A stretch of 37,580 bases of DNA from a virus, in the IMG/VR virus record IMGVR_UViG_3300027734_000158, positions 1 to 37,580 of that record, one strand, 5' to 3'. Position numbers and translations under genes: made by a program. Numbering within the stretch: position 1 is the stretch's first letter; every line of letters starts with the position of its first letter. Positions 1 through 8,646 of the stretch are shown in pieces. The notes beneath the pieces are model-generated. The model made no database searches, was not told the DNA's origin, and saw only the letters and a list, made by a program, of their open reading frames with translations.

Positions 1-1
1 A

Positions 2-1072
2 GGACAAGCTCGTACCATTATGTGGGACTTGTTAATGGACTTAGGCAGACCCATTATCAAATCTGCTCACATTAACAACTTAGAGATTACTTTAGTTAAC
101 GGCAGGAAAATCCTCATTAGAGGAGCTGATAACCAAGACTCTTTGCGTGGTGTGTCTTTGTCATATTTGGTAATGGACGAGGTAGCGTTTATTAAACCAG
201 AGATTTGGGAACGAGTGCTTCGTGCAGCGTTGTCAGATAAAAAAGGTAGAGCAATGTTTATTTCTACTCCTTCTGGTCGTAATCACTTTTATGAGTGGTT
301 TCAGTTGGGACAAAGTGGAGAAGATGAGGATTGGAAGTCTTGGCACTTTACCACCGCAGATAATGAGACGATTGACCCTAAAGAGATTGAAGCTGCAAAG
401 CGTACGTTAAGTTCCTTTGCATTTAACCAAGAGTATTTGTCTTCCTTTAACAACTCAGGCTCTGGATTGTTTAAAGAAGAATGGATTAAGTTTGGTGAAG
501 AACCTAAAGATGGTTCATGGTATATTGCAGTAGACTGTGCTGGCTTTGAAGAAGTTGGTAAGAAGCAAACTAATAAACGACTCGATAAAACCGCTATAGC
601 GTGTGTGAAGGTAGATAACAGCAATGTGTGGTTTGTGGACAAAATTGAATGTGGTCGTTGGTCGACTGAAGAAACTGCGCTTAGAATACTCAAGAACATA
701 CAAGAATACCAGCCGCTGGCTGTAGGGATTGAGCGAGGAATCGCTAAACAAGCAATTATGAATCCTTTGATGGATGCAATGCGTAGAATGAACTGTTACG
801 CACACATCGAAGAATTGACGCATGGCAATAAAAAGAAAGTAGATAGGGTTACTTGGGCTTTGCAAGGTAACTTTGAGCATGGCAGGATTGTGCTAAATGC
901 TGACACAGACTTTGAATTATTTGTAGATGAGTTGTTGATGTTTCCAACGCAAGGTGTACACGATGATACTGTCGATGCTTTAGCGTACATTGAACAACTT
1001 GTAAGACCTAACTTTGATGCTGACGATGGCGGAGATGAGTGGGAAACTCTTGACGTAATTAGTGGTTATTAA
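2..1072 (+). CDS. terL: Terminase large subunit, first copy (5'-truncated)
   Basis: The reading frame is open from the left edge, so the N-terminus and Walker A motif lie outside the window; 357 codons including the stop are visible. It shows Walker B (YLVMDEVAF), the coupling motif STPSG and the RNase H-like nuclease acidic residues (AVDCAGF, GIERG, HDDTVDAL). This packaging motor translocates DNA into the prohead and cuts it. The portal gene follows after 11 bases. It aligns without gaps to the complete copy at 36060-37313, with 12 amino-acid differences in 356 residues, so the two are related but not identical. The function is secure; why there are two copies is discussed in the findings. 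Confidence 0.95.
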   Translation, partial: GQARTIMWDLLMDLGRPIIKSAHINNLEITLVNGRKILIRGADNQDSLRGVSLSYLVMDEVAFIKPEIWERVLRAALSDKKGRAMFISTPSGRNHFYEWFQLGQSGEDEDWKSWHFTTADNETIDPKEIEAAKRTLSSFAFNQEYLSSFNNSGSGLFKEEWIKFGEEPKDGSWYIAVDCAGFEEVGKKQTNKRLDKTAIACVKVDNSNVWFVDKIECGRWSTEETALRILKNIQEYQPLAVGIERGIAKQAIMNPLMDAMRRMNCYAHIEELTHGNKKKVDRVTWALQGNFEHGRIVLNADTDFELFVDELLMFPTQGVHDDTVDALAYIEQLVRPNFDADDGGDEWETLDVISGY

Positions 1073-1083
1073 TAAGGAACAAA

Positions 1084-3078
1084 ATGGCTGAGAACATGGA
1101 CATGAACGAAGGTACGATGTGGGAAGAACCCTCTGAGTCCGATAAGGAACTTACTGCGTTTGTTGTAAACCATTGTGATAGATGGAGAGATTCTCGTGAT
1201 GAGAACTATCTAGAAGACTGGAAAGAGTATGAGCGTATCTTTCGTGGTGTCTGGGCTTCCGAAGATAAGACTCGTGAATCAGAGCGTAGTCGTCTAATTA
1301 GTCCTGCTACGCAGCAAGCTGTTGAGACTCGTCATGCTGAAATCATGGAAGCAGTCTTTGGTAATGGTGAGTTCTTTGACATCAAAGACGACATCACAGA
1401 CATAAACAACAATCCAATGGATGTTGAAGCAATCAAAGCATTGCTTAAAGAAGACTTAGAAAAACACAAGATTCGTAAAGCTGTTGACCAAATTGAATTG
1501 ATGGCAGAGATTTATGGTACTGGTATTGGTGAACTTATCGTTAAGCAAGAAAAAGAATTTATTCCTGCTACAATGCCAATGCCGGGAACAACACAAGCAG
1601 CTTATGGAATACAAGAAAAAGAATACTTCTGTGTTAAAGTAAACCCAGTCAATCCTAAGAATTTCTTAATTGACCCTAACGCTACTTCTATTGATGATGC
1701 AATGGGCTGTGCAGTTGAGAAGTTTGTATCTATTCACAAAGTCGTAGAAGGAATGGAAAAAGGTATCTATCGCAAAGTCAATATTGGACCTGCTGCAGTA
1801 GATGATGACTTAGAAGTAACTCAAGAAGTCATTCAGTATCAAGATGATAAAGTCAAACTTCTTACTTATTATGGTTTAGTTCCTAGAGAATACTTAGAAC
1901 AACTTGAAAACAAAGATGGAGAAGAGGTTGTTGACCTGTTTCCAGATGATTCAGTAGCGGACAACTATAGCGACTTAGTTGAAGCGATTGTGGTAATTGC
2001 CAATGATGGACTGCTCTTAAAAGCAGAAAAGAATCCCTACATGACCAATGACCGCCCTATCGTATCTTATCAAGACGATACTGTCCCTAATCGTTTCTGG
2101 GGTCGTGGCACAGTAGAAAAAGCCTACAATATGCAAAAGGCAATTGATGCACAGCTTCGCAGCCATTTAGATAGTCTAGCCCTAACTACTGCTCCAATGA
2201 TTGCTATGGACGCTACAAGGCTTCCTAGAGGTGCTAAGTTTGAAGTTAAACCCGGTAAAGCGATTCTTACCAATGGTAATCCAGCAGAAATCCTCTATCC
2301 ATTTAAATTTGGACAAGTAAGTCCTGAAAATTTTGCTACTTCTAAAGAGTTTGAGCGTATGCTCTTGATGGCAACCGGTACTTTAGATAGCCAAGGCATG
2401 GTATCTCAAGCTACTCGTGACTCATCTGGCGCTGGTATGTCGATGGCTGTGTCTGGAATTATCAAGAAGTACAAGCGTACCCTGACAAATTTCCAAGAAG
2501 ACTTCATGGTTCCGTTGATTCGTAAAGCGGTCTTCCGTTATATGCAATTTGACCCTGAGCGTTATCCTTCTGTAGACATGAAGTTCATTCCTACAGCTAC
2601 TTTGGGTATTATGGCTCGTGAATATGAACAGCAACAGCTTATTGGCTTGTTACAAACACTAGGACCTAATACTCCTGTATTGCCAATCATCCTCAAAGGT
2701 ATTATTGCTAACTCTAGCCTATCTAATCGGGCTGAAATGGAGCAAGCATTGACCAAAATGAGTGAACCTGACCCACAACAGGCTCAAATGCAGCAGATGG
2801 CAGCACAGTTGCAGATACAGCAAAGTCAGGCTCAGACTCAATCGTTGCAAGCAAAAGCACAAAAAGATGCTGCAGATGCTCAAAAGACCATGATTGAAGC
2901 ACAAATGGCTCCACAAGAGATGCAATTAAAGGCTGCAACAGCTCTATCTAAGGTAAATAAGCCAGAGAAACAGATGACTGACTTTGAAAAGCGTCTAAAA
3001 ATTGGTGAATTAGCTTTAAAAGAGCAAGATATTGTCAATCGTGGCAAGATTGTTGAACTTCAGATGAAGAAAAACTAA
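1084..3078 (+). CDS. Portal protein (P22-like head-tail connector)
   Basis: This 664-residue protein sits directly after terL with a ribosome site (AAGGA) just upstream. Its length, an acidic N-terminal region, the GTGIGELIV-type segment near residue 145 and the position before scaffold and capsid genes fit the P22-like portal family, the dodecameric ring through which DNA enters and leaves the head. The last 100 or so residues are rich in Gln and Ala and look like a long helix or coiled coil, comparable to the barrel extension of P22-type portals. The family assignment rests on organisation and overall sequence character, not on a catalytic motif. Confidence 0.88.
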   Translation: MAENMDMNEGTMWEEPSESDKELTAFVVNHCDRWRDSRDENYLEDWKEYERIFRGVWASEDKTRESERSRLISPATQQAVETRHAEIMEAVFGNGEFFDIKDDITDINNNPMDVEAIKALLKEDLEKHKIRKAVDQIELMAEIYGTGIGELIVKQEKEFIPATMPMPGTTQAAYGIQEKEYFCVKVNPVNPKNFLIDPNATSIDDAMGCAVEKFVSIHKVVEGMEKGIYRKVNIGPAAVDDDLEVTQEVIQYQDDKVKLLTYYGLVPREYLEQLENKDGEEVVDLFPDDSVADNYSDLVEAIVVIANDGLLLKAEKNPYMTNDRPIVSYQDDTVPNRFWGRGTVEKAYNMQKAIDAQLRSHLDSLALTTAPMIAMDATRLPRGAKFEVKPGKAILTNGNPAEILYPFKFGQVSPENFATSKEFERMLLMATGTLDSQGMVSQATRDSSGAGMSMAVSGIIKKYKRTLTNFQEDFMVPLIRKAVFRYMQFDPERYPSVDMKFIPTATLGIMAREYEQQQLIGLLQTLGPNTPVLPIILKGIIANSSLSNRAEMEQALTKMSEPDPQQAQMQQMAAQLQIQQSQAQTQSLQAKAQKDAADAQKTMIEAQMAPQEMQLKAATALSKVNKPEKQMTDFEKRLKIGELALKEQDIVNRGKIVELQMKKN

Positions 3079-3086
3079 TAAAACGC

Positions 3087-3115
3087 TTGACTTTTCAATA
3101 AAACTGTGGTAAAAT
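3087..3115 (+). promoter_or_regulatory. Strong sigma70-type promoter upstream of scaffold and capsid genes
   Basis: TTGACT at 3087-3092 and TAAAAT at 3110-3115 are separated by exactly 17 bases, and TG at 3107-3108 gives an extended -10. Transcription would start near 3122, immediately before a hairpin. It lies in the 89-base gap after the portal gene and would boost scaffold and capsid transcription. Confidence 0.8.
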
Positions 3116-3127
3116 ACGGCTATATAA

Positions 3128-3147
3128 GTAAGTAAGCACTCACTTAC
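3128..3147. repeat. 20-nt inverted repeat at the transcript start
   Basis: The sequence gtaagtaagcactcacttac can fold with GTAAGTAAG against CTCACTTAC (8 of 9 paired). It lies a few bases downstream of the predicted transcription start. A closely related element occurs at 35095-35114, sharing its first 13 bases. It could be a regulator-binding site or a 5' mRNA-stabilising hairpin; the sequence does not say which. Confidence 0.55.
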
Positions 3148-3167
3148 ATTCTCCAAAAGGACAAAGA

Positions 3168-3419
3168 ATGGATGAAAAATTACAAGCCTATTACGAGGCA
3201 AGATTCTCGATGATGGCAACAGACGGCTGGAAAGATTTGATTGAAGACGCTCAAGGCTTCTTCGACGGATTGAATAAAGTCGTAGCAATACAGAATGAAA
3301 ATGATTTGTTTATGAAGAAAGGGCAGTTAGACGTTCTTCAGTGGCTATTAAGCCTTAAAGACAGTTCATCACAGACCTATGAGCAGCTCATGTCGGGAGA
3401 CTCAGCAGATGGCTCTTAG
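3168..3419 (+). CDS. Hypothetical protein, 83 aa, between portal and scaffold
   Basis: The start is supported by AAAGGA eight bases upstream and by the promoter at 3087-3115. The product is small and helical-looking, with no cysteine pairs or membrane segment (MDEKLQAYYEARFSMMATDGW...). Its C-terminal end overlaps the next gene by 11 bases. Small genes in this place are common in podoviruses, but I do not recognise a function. Confidence 0.75.
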   Translation: MDEKLQAYYEARFSMMATDGWKDLIEDAQGFFDGLNKVVAIQNENDLFMKKGQLDVLQWLLSLKDSSSQTYEQLMSGDSADGS

Positions 3420-3642
3420 GGTATTTGATTTCCTCTGTGAAGAGGGACACTTACACGAACACTTTGTTAGTTATGAGGTGACAGAAGTAGCGTGTAAGGA
3501 TTGTAGTAAACCTGCTTTAAGACAGATTTCAACTCCTACTATCTATTTGGAACCATTTTCAGGGAACTTCTCTGCAGCGGCAGATAGATGGGCTAGAAAT
3601 AGAGCTGAGAAACAGAAACTAGAGCAGAAACAAAACTCCTAA
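3409..3642 (+). CDS. Small zinc-ribbon-like protein, 77 aa
   Basis: I place the start at the ATG at 3409 (MALRVFDF), which has GGGAG nine bases upstream, rather than at the in-frame ATG at 3379. The N-terminal half has a Cys and two His (FLCEEGHLHEHF) followed by VACKDCSK, suggesting a FmdB-like zinc ribbon. The C-terminus is charged. Its place between portal and scaffold suggests a role in head assembly, but this is inference only. Confidence 0.7.
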   Translation: MALRVFDFLCEEGHLHEHFVSYEVTEVACKDCSKPALRQISTPTIYLEPFSGNFSAAADRWARNRAEKQKLEQKQNS

Positions 3643-3708
3643 GATACCTCGTAAGAGCCTTAGATTATTAATCCTAAAATCACTTGATATGGTGACAGGA
3701 GACTTTAA

Positions 3709-4521
3709 ATGGCAGCGACTTTTATTCAAGAAGAAGAATTGTTTAACGGCAATGAGCAAGAAGTAGTACACGATGTAACAGTTTCAGACGCTAACGCACA
3801 ACCTGAAACTAAACAGACTGAACCTGTAGAAGAATTACCTGAGAAGTATCGTGGTAAATCTGCTGCTGATATTGCAAGGATGCACCAAGAAGCTGAAAAG
3901 CTAATAGGTCGCCAAGCAAATGAGGTTCATGAAGTACGTTCACTTGCAGACCAACTGTTAAAACAACAACTCGACTCTAGAGCAAGAGAAACCCAACCAA
4001 TTGAAGAATCGCTTGACGAAGACTTTTTTGTAGACCCTAAACAGGCAGTTAACAGACAAGTTGAAAAGCACCCTGCTGTAATTGAAGCTAGACAAGCAGC
4101 TTTAGAAATGCGGAAGATGAAGACGACACAACAATTGTCGGCTAAACATCCTGATTTTTCAGTTATCTCACAAGATGCTGGATTCCAAGATTGGGTTAAA
4201 TCTTCTAAAATACGTCTAAATATGTTTGCCAAAGCCGACGCTGAATATGATTTTGAAAGCGCTGATGAGTTAATAAGTACCTACAAGGAACTTAAACAAA
4301 TCAAACAGCAAACTCAAAATGTTCAAACAGCGAAAGCCGAGAACAAAGCTCAAGAACAAGCAATGAGGGCAGCAACTGTAGATGTTGGCGGCGCTGGTGA
4401 GACTAGCCGAAAAGTATATCGAAGGGCAGACCTTATTAAACTGAGAATGACGGACCCTGACCGGTACATGGCACTTCAAGATGAAATCATGAGTGCTTAT
4501 GCCCAAGGACGAGTCAAGTAA
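3709..4521 (+). CDS. Putative capsid scaffolding protein
   Basis: This 270-residue gene has a good ribosome site (CAGGAG) and lies 32 bases before the capsid gene, the usual scaffold position. It is highly charged and rich in Glu, Gln and Ala, with helical segments around residues 60-100 and 185-225 and no Cys, as expected for a scaffold that shapes the procapsid and then leaves it. It has no recognisable catalytic motif. The call is based on position and composition. Confidence 0.8.
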   Translation: MAATFIQEEELFNGNEQEVVHDVTVSDANAQPETKQTEPVEELPEKYRGKSAADIARMHQEAEKLIGRQANEVHEVRSLADQLLKQQLDSRARETQPIEESLDEDFFVDPKQAVNRQVEKHPAVIEARQAALEMRKMKTTQQLSAKHPDFSVISQDAGFQDWVKSSKIRLNMFAKADAEYDFESADELISTYKELKQIKQQTQNVQTAKAENKAQEQAMRAATVDVGGAGETSRKVYRRADLIKLRMTDPDRYMALQDEIMSAYAQGRVK

Positions 4522-4553
4522 TTTTAGAATTTATAATTTAAAGGAAATTTATC

Positions 4554-5474
4554 ATGGCATTAGGTACAGACCACGTCACAGTCACAACAGCAGCAACGTT
4601 CATCCCAGAAATCTGGAGTGACGAAATTGCCGCTGCTTACAAAAAATCATTAGTAGCAGCTAATCTTGTTAAAAAGATGTCTTTCAAAGGCAAAAAAGGC
4701 GATACAGTTCATATCCCTGTTCCAACTCGTGGTTCCGCAGCTTCCAAAACTGCAGGTTCACAAGTTACATTGATTGCAGCAACTGAATCAGAAGTAACAG
4801 TATCTATCAACAATCATTACGAATACAGCCGTTTGATTGAAGATATTGTCGAAGCTCAAGCATTGTCTTCACTACGTCAGTTCTACACAGACGACGCTGG
4901 CTACGCTTTGGCTAAACAAGTTGACACAGACTTGATTAAATTAGGTCGTGTTGCTCAATCTGGTGCTAACACAGCAGCTTACACCAAAGGCTACATCGGT
5001 GGTGATGGTTCCACATTGTATGTTGCTGCTTCTAACAACGCTTCTGCATTGACTGATGCTGGTATCCGTCGTGCTATCCAGCGTTTGGATGACAGCGATG
5101 TTCCAATGGATGGTCGTTTCTTCATCATTCCTCCATCAAGCCGTAACACATTGATGGGCTTGTCTCGTTACACTGAGCAAGCGTTTGTTGGTGAAGTTGG
5201 CTCTGCTAACACCATCCGCAATGGCGAAATTGGTAACCTTTATGGTATGCCTGTATTTGTATCTAGCAATGCTGATACAACTTCTGGCAGTACTGCAGCT
5301 CGTGCTTGCTTAATGGCGCACAAAGATGCAATGGTATTGGTTGAGCAAATGGGTGTTCGTTCACAAACTCAGTACAAACAAGAGTACCTCGGTACATTGT
5401 TCACTGCTGACACACTTTATGGTGTTTCAGAGTTGCGTGACTATGGTTCAGTTGCTTTGATTGTTCCAGCTTAA
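4554..5474 (+). CDS. Major capsid protein (HK97-fold type expected)
   Basis: This 306-residue protein starts MALGTDHVTVTTAATF and continues with FIPEIWSDEIAAAYKKSLVA, typical of capsid proteins in which an N-terminal segment precedes the HK97 core. A strong AAGGAAA ribosome site precedes it, the scaffold gene lies just upstream and a terminator just downstream, matching a highly expressed structural gene. The C-terminal part contains a GVRSQTQYKQEYLGTLF stretch that resembles the P-domain and A-domain ends of related podophage capsids. No protease or decoration gene is adjacent. Confidence 0.9.
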   Translation: MALGTDHVTVTTAATFIPEIWSDEIAAAYKKSLVAANLVKKMSFKGKKGDTVHIPVPTRGSAASKTAGSQVTLIAATESEVTVSINNHYEYSRLIEDIVEAQALSSLRQFYTDDAGYALAKQVDTDLIKLGRVAQSGANTAAYTKGYIGGDGSTLYVAASNNASALTDAGIRRAIQRLDDSDVPMDGRFFIIPPSSRNTLMGLSRYTEQAFVGEVGSANTIRNGEIGNLYGMPVFVSSNADTTSGSTAARACLMAHKDAMVLVEQMGVRSQTQYKQEYLGTLFTADTLYGVSELRDYGSVALIVPA

Positions 5475-5488
5475 GTAGTTGATTGACT

Positions 5489-5523
5489 CTGCCCCGATAG
5501 AAACTGTTGGGGCAGTTTACTTT
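5489..5523 (+). terminator. Rho-independent terminator after the capsid gene
   Basis: CTGCCCC at 5489-5495 pairs with GGGGCAG at 5509-5515 across a 13-base loop, followed by a T-rich tract (tttacttt). It lies 15 bases after the capsid stop codon and probably acts as a partial terminator that keeps capsid mRNA above tail gene mRNA. Confidence 0.75.
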
Positions 5524-5568
5524 AGTACTCTTTCATAAGAGTTTTAAAATAAACTGTAAAGGTACAAT

Positions 5569-5730
5569 ATGGTTCAATTCAAATGTATTATTTCTGGTAA
5601 CATTATTTCTTTTGAACACGAAGTAGATATTTCAACTACTCGTGATAATCCTGCTTATGAGGAAGTAAAAGAAGAAGTTAAAGAAGAAGTCAAGAAGACT
5701 GTAGCTAAGAAATCTACTAAAGAAGAATAA
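5569..5730 (+). CDS. Small charged hypothetical protein, 53 aa
   Basis: An ATG with AAAGG eight bases upstream opens a 53-codon frame. The first half is beta-like (MVQFKCIISGNIISFEHEV). The second half is a Lys/Glu-rich tail with repeats of the type EVKEEVKEEVKK, likely a charged helix. It ends two bases before the TTG start of the fibre gene. Function unknown; possibly a small virion or assembly protein given its place between capsid and fibre. Confidence 0.6.
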   Translation: MVQFKCIISGNIISFEHEVDISTTRDNPAYEEVKEEVKEEVKKTVAKKSTKEE

Positions 5731-5732
5731 CC

Positions 5733-7079
5733 TTGAGCCTATATAGAGGAGCTGGGGGTTCTGGGGACGCTACTAATGATGCTTCTAGTCAAGCAGTCTT
5801 AGCAACAGCCGCAGCTAACGCAGCCGAAGTATCTAAGAATCAAGCAGCAGCTTCCGCTAGTGCAGCATCGACTTCTGCCTCTGCAGCAAGTACTTCAGCA
5901 ACTGCAGCAGCTAGTTCGGCTAGTTCTGCCTCTGGCGCAAGTACTTCAGCGACTAATGCTGCCGCTTCTGCTAGTGCCGCAGCAACATCGGCAACTAATG
6001 CAAGTAATAGTGCAACGGCAGCAAGCACTTCAGCAACCGCTGCAGCAGCCTCAGAAAGCGCTGTAAGCACGTCTGCAAGCAACGCTAGTACCTCTGCATC
6101 AAGTGCGTCTACAAGCGCTACAAACGCTTCTAATAGTGCTTCTGCAGCATCAACGAGTGCCTCTAATGCTTCTACGTCAGCAACTTCTGCTTCAAGTTCT
6201 GCATCATCGGCTACTACGTCTGCAAGCAATGCCAGTACATCAGCAACAAACGCATCTAATTCTGCTACTTCAGCTTCAACATCAGCTTCAACAGCTACTA
6301 CTCAAGCGGGTATAGCAACTACTAAAGCAAGTGAAGCAAGTACTTCAGCAACAAATGCGGCTAGTTCAGCAACAGCAGCAGCAAGCAGTGCATCGAGTGC
6401 GTCTACCTCTGCCACTAATGCTACAACTGCACAAACAGCAGCAGAGTCTGCTAGAGACGCAACATTAGCTGCTTACGACAGTTTTGATGATAGATATTTA
6501 GGTGCTAAGTCTTCTGCACCAACATTAGATAACGATGGTAATGCTTTAGTTGGTGGAACACTGTACTTTGACACAGTAAGTCAAGGTATGAAGTTATACA
6601 CTGGTTCTGCTTGGGTTAATGCTTATGTTCCCGGAACAGACTACCTAGCTAAAGCTAATAATTTAAGTGATTTAAACTCTGCAGCGACTGCTAGAACTAA
6701 CTTAGGTCTCGGTACTGCAGCCACTACAGCATCAACATCGTATGCGACTGCTGCTCAGGGAACTACTGCAGATTCAGCTTATGCTGATAGGCTAAAGTGG
6801 GATGGTGGAGCAACTGGATTAGTAGCTGCTACAGGTCGTACTTCTTTAGGTCTTGGAACAGCAGCGACTGTGGACGACACTACTTTAGTTCATATAGCTG
6901 GCACAGAAACTATTACTGGCACTAAGACTTTTAGTGCAACAATTACAGGCTCTATTAGCGGTAATGCAGGAACAGCCACTAATGGAGTTGTCACAACTGG
7001 TAGTTATGCAGACCCTGCATGGATAACAGACTTGACAGGAAGTAAAATTAGTGGTACAATAGACGGAGGTTCTTTCTAA
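5733..7079 (+). CDS. Tail fibre with long Ala/Ser/Thr repeat shaft
   Basis: The 448-residue product opens with SLYRGAGGSGDATND, a tail-fibre N-terminus seen in many podophages, which supports the TTG start at 5733. Residues about 20-235 are an uninterrupted run of ASTSAT/ASNSATA repeats, a probable trimeric coiled shaft. The C-terminal half has fibre-like modules (LYFDTVSQGMKLYTG; LGLGTAAT repeated near residues 325 and 375) and ends in DGGSF. It probably attaches to the tail and carries distal receptor-binding proteins encoded downstream. Codon composition of the repeat region is unusually GC-rich. Confidence 0.88.
   Translation: MSLYRGAGGSGDATNDASSQAVLATAAANAAEVSKNQAAASASAASTSASAASTSATAAASSASSASGASTSATNAAASASAAATSATNASNSATAASTSATAAAASESAVSTSASNASTSASSASTSATNASNSASAASTSASNASTSATSASSSASSATTSASNASTSATNASNSATSASTSASTATTQAGIATTKASEASTSATNAASSATAAASSASSASTSATNATTAQTAAESARDATLAAYDSFDDRYLGAKSSAPTLDNDGNALVGGTLYFDTVSQGMKLYTGSAWVNAYVPGTDYLAKANNLSDLNSAATARTNLGLGTAATTASTSYATAAQGTTADSAYADRLKWDGGATGLVAATGRTSLGLGTAATVDDTTLVHIAGTETITGTKTFSATITGSISGNAGTATNGVVTTGSYADPAWITDLTGSKISGTIDGGSF
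5790..6470 (+). repeat. Degenerate short tandem repeats encoding the fibre shaft
   Basis: About 680 bases are built from variants of GCA/TCT/ACT/AGT/AAT codons giving Ala-Ser-Thr-Asn heptad-like repeats. The repeats are degenerate at DNA level but recombination-prone. They also leave long open frames on other strands and frames, which are not genes. Confidence 0.8.
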
Positions 7080-7088
7080 GAAAAGATT

Positions 7089-7592
7089 ATGGCGACAATA
7101 GTTAAATTAAAAAATAGTGTAACAACAACCGCTGCTCCTAGTTCGCTAGTACAGGGCGAAGTTGCCGTTAACGTAACAGACAAAAAAGTCTGGGTCGGTA
7201 ACGCAGCTTCTTCTCCAGTTCAAGTACTTGGTGCTGGTGCTACAGTAGCTGGCACAACATTAACCATGACTGGTGATGGAACATTCAGCGGTACTGGTCA
7301 AGTTAAGGTTCCAGCAGGAACTACAGGACAGCGTAGCGGTTCTCCTGCTGCCGGTATGATGCGTTATAATAGCACTACTGGCACATTTGAAGGTTATACC
7401 ACAGCTTGGGGTTCTATCGGTGGCGGTGCTACTGGTGCTGGTGGCGATGCAGTCTTTCAAGAAAACTCTAGGACTGTAACAACTAGCTACACACTAACTA
7501 CTGGAAAGTCTGCATCTACTGTAGGTCCTATTACAGTAAATAGTGGTGTTACTTTAACTATTCCATCTGGTGAAAGATTGGTGATTCTGTAA
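7089..7592 (+). CDS. Tail fibre / virion surface protein, 167 aa
   Basis: The N-terminus (VQGEVAVNVTDKKVWVGNA) is a motif found at the start of many phage tail-fibre and appendage proteins. The C-terminus (GPITVNSGVTLTIPSGERL) is also a typical fibre end, so the gene appears full length. The protein is Gly/Thr/Ser-rich and predicted beta. Its stop codon overlaps the ATG of the homing endonuclease gene (TAATG). Confidence 0.75.
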   Translation: MATIVKLKNSVTTTAAPSSLVQGEVAVNVTDKKVWVGNAASSPVQVLGAGATVAGTTLTMTGDGTFSGTGQVKVPAGTTGQRSGSPAAGMMRYNSTTGTFEGYTTAWGSIGGGATGAGGDAVFQENSRTVTTSYTLTTGKSASTVGPITVNSGVTLTIPSGERLVIL

Positions 7593-8119
7593 TGAATTTA
7601 TATTGGATTCACCACAAAGACCACTCTGACATCTTTAGTCAGGGCTATGTTGGCGTGTCCAATAATGTTGAAAAACGATGGTATGACCACAAAACATATA
7701 CCAATAATGCCCATTTAAAACATTCTATGGAAAAGTATGGGTGGGACAACTTAATTAAAGAAGTTGTTTTAATTGCCGATGAAGATTATTGCTTAGATAT
7801 TGAGAATAAACTCAGACCAAGTGATAAAATAGGTTGGAATATTGTAATGGGCGGTGGAAAACCTCCTAGTGCATTGGGTAAGAAATTTGTTCGTTCTGAA
7901 GAATATAAGCAAAAACAAAGATTAGCCAAAGTAGGCAAATCCTCTTGGAATAAAGGGCTTAAACTTACAGAAGAACAAAAAGCCAAACAATTTAACCTTG
8001 CAGAATATATGAAAGACAGAGTTCGTCCAATGAAAGGCAAAAGTCATAGTGAAGAAACTAAAGAAAAAATCCGACAAACAAAATTGTCGCAATCTAGGAG
8101 CAAACAATGTCTAGCGTAA
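7592..8119 (+). CDS. GIY-YIG homing endonuclease with NUMOD3-like DNA-binding repeats
   Basis: The 175-residue protein has the GIY-YIG catalytic domain in residues 1-90: Y4-W5-I6, G18-Y19-V20-G21, catalytic-type R29, E71 and N83. All the key residues look intact. Residues about 92-165 hold two NUMOD3-like basic repeats (KGLKLTEEQKAK and KGKSHSEETKEKIRQTK), typical of DNA-binding tails of phage-encoded free-standing nucleases. It sits inside the fibre cluster, starting on the stop codon of one fibre gene and overlapping the next by 13 bases. It is probably a selfish element that cuts allelic fibre loci lacking it. Confidence 0.88.
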   Translation: MNLYWIHHKDHSDIFSQGYVGVSNNVEKRWYDHKTYTNNAHLKHSMEKYGWDNLIKEVVLIADEDYCLDIENKLRPSDKIGWNIVMGGGKPPSALGKKFVRSEEYKQKQRLAKVGKSSWNKGLKLTEEQKAKQFNLAEYMKDRVRPMKGKSHSEETKEKIRQTKLSQSRSKQCLA

Positions 8120-8646
8120 TTCTCAATGGAGATACCTCAGGTTCTGTGACCGTTAGCGTACCCGCAGTAGCAGGAACCAATACAGTCACTATCCCTGCAT
8201 CAACCGGCACAGTAATGGTTAGCGGTAATATGCCAGCTTTTAGTGCTTATCAAAGTTCAGGTCAATCTGTTAATAGTGCAACATTTACAAAAGTTCAATT
8301 ACAAACAGAAGAATTTGATACTGCTTCTGCCTTTGATTCCACTACAAATTATCGTTTTACTCCACAAGTGGCTGGCTATTATCAAGTAAGCGGAAGTGTT
8401 GAATGGAGTTTTTTAACTGGGCAAAGCCTTATTACTATATATAAAAATGGCTCAAGATTTAAAGATGGAAACTTTGGCACAGGCGGTACTGATGGAACTT
8501 CAAGCGTAGTTTCTGTTTTAATTTATTTAAATGGTTCTACTGATTATGTTGAATTGTATTGTTATCAAAATACAGGAACTGCAAAAACTACTGTTAATGT
8601 ATTAACTTCAACTTTCTTTCAAGCCGTCATGGTAAGAGGTGCGTAA
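8107..8646 (+). CDS. Receptor-binding-type tail protein with C1q-like domain
   Basis: The N-terminal 45 residues (SSVILNGDTSGSVTVSVP) form a short phage fibre attachment module. Residues about 45-179 resemble a C1q/TNF-like jelly roll (AFSAYQSSGQSVNSATFTKV, then FTPQVAGYYQVSGSVEW). Such globular heads form trimers and bind cell-surface ligands in phage fibres. Its TAA overlaps the ATG of a small partner gene by one base. The assignment is by domain resemblance. Confidence 0.78.
   Translation: MSSVILNGDTSGSVTVSVPAVAGTNTVTIPASTGTVMVSGNMPAFSAYQSSGQSVNSATFTKVQLQTEEFDTASAFDSTTNYRFTPQVAGYYQVSGSVEWSFLTGQSLITIYKNGSRFKDGNFGTGGTDGTSSVVSVLIYLNGSTDYVELYCYQNTGTAKTTVNVLTSTFFQAVMVRGA

Noticed and set aside
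4259-4290. CTGATGAG match on the plus strand
   Set aside because: It lies in the scaffold gene, with no GAAA core or pairing arms at hammerhead spacing.
5516-5550. Promoter between the capsid terminator and the fibre genes
   Set aside because: TAAAAT at 5545-5550 has its nearest -35-like hexamer 23 bases away; the spacing is wrong.
5840-6229. Long minus-strand open frame rich in Ala, Leu, Val, Asp and Glu
   Set aside because: It is the mirror of the Ala/Ser/Thr repeat codons of the fibre shaft; composition is purely repeat-driven and there is no ribosome site.
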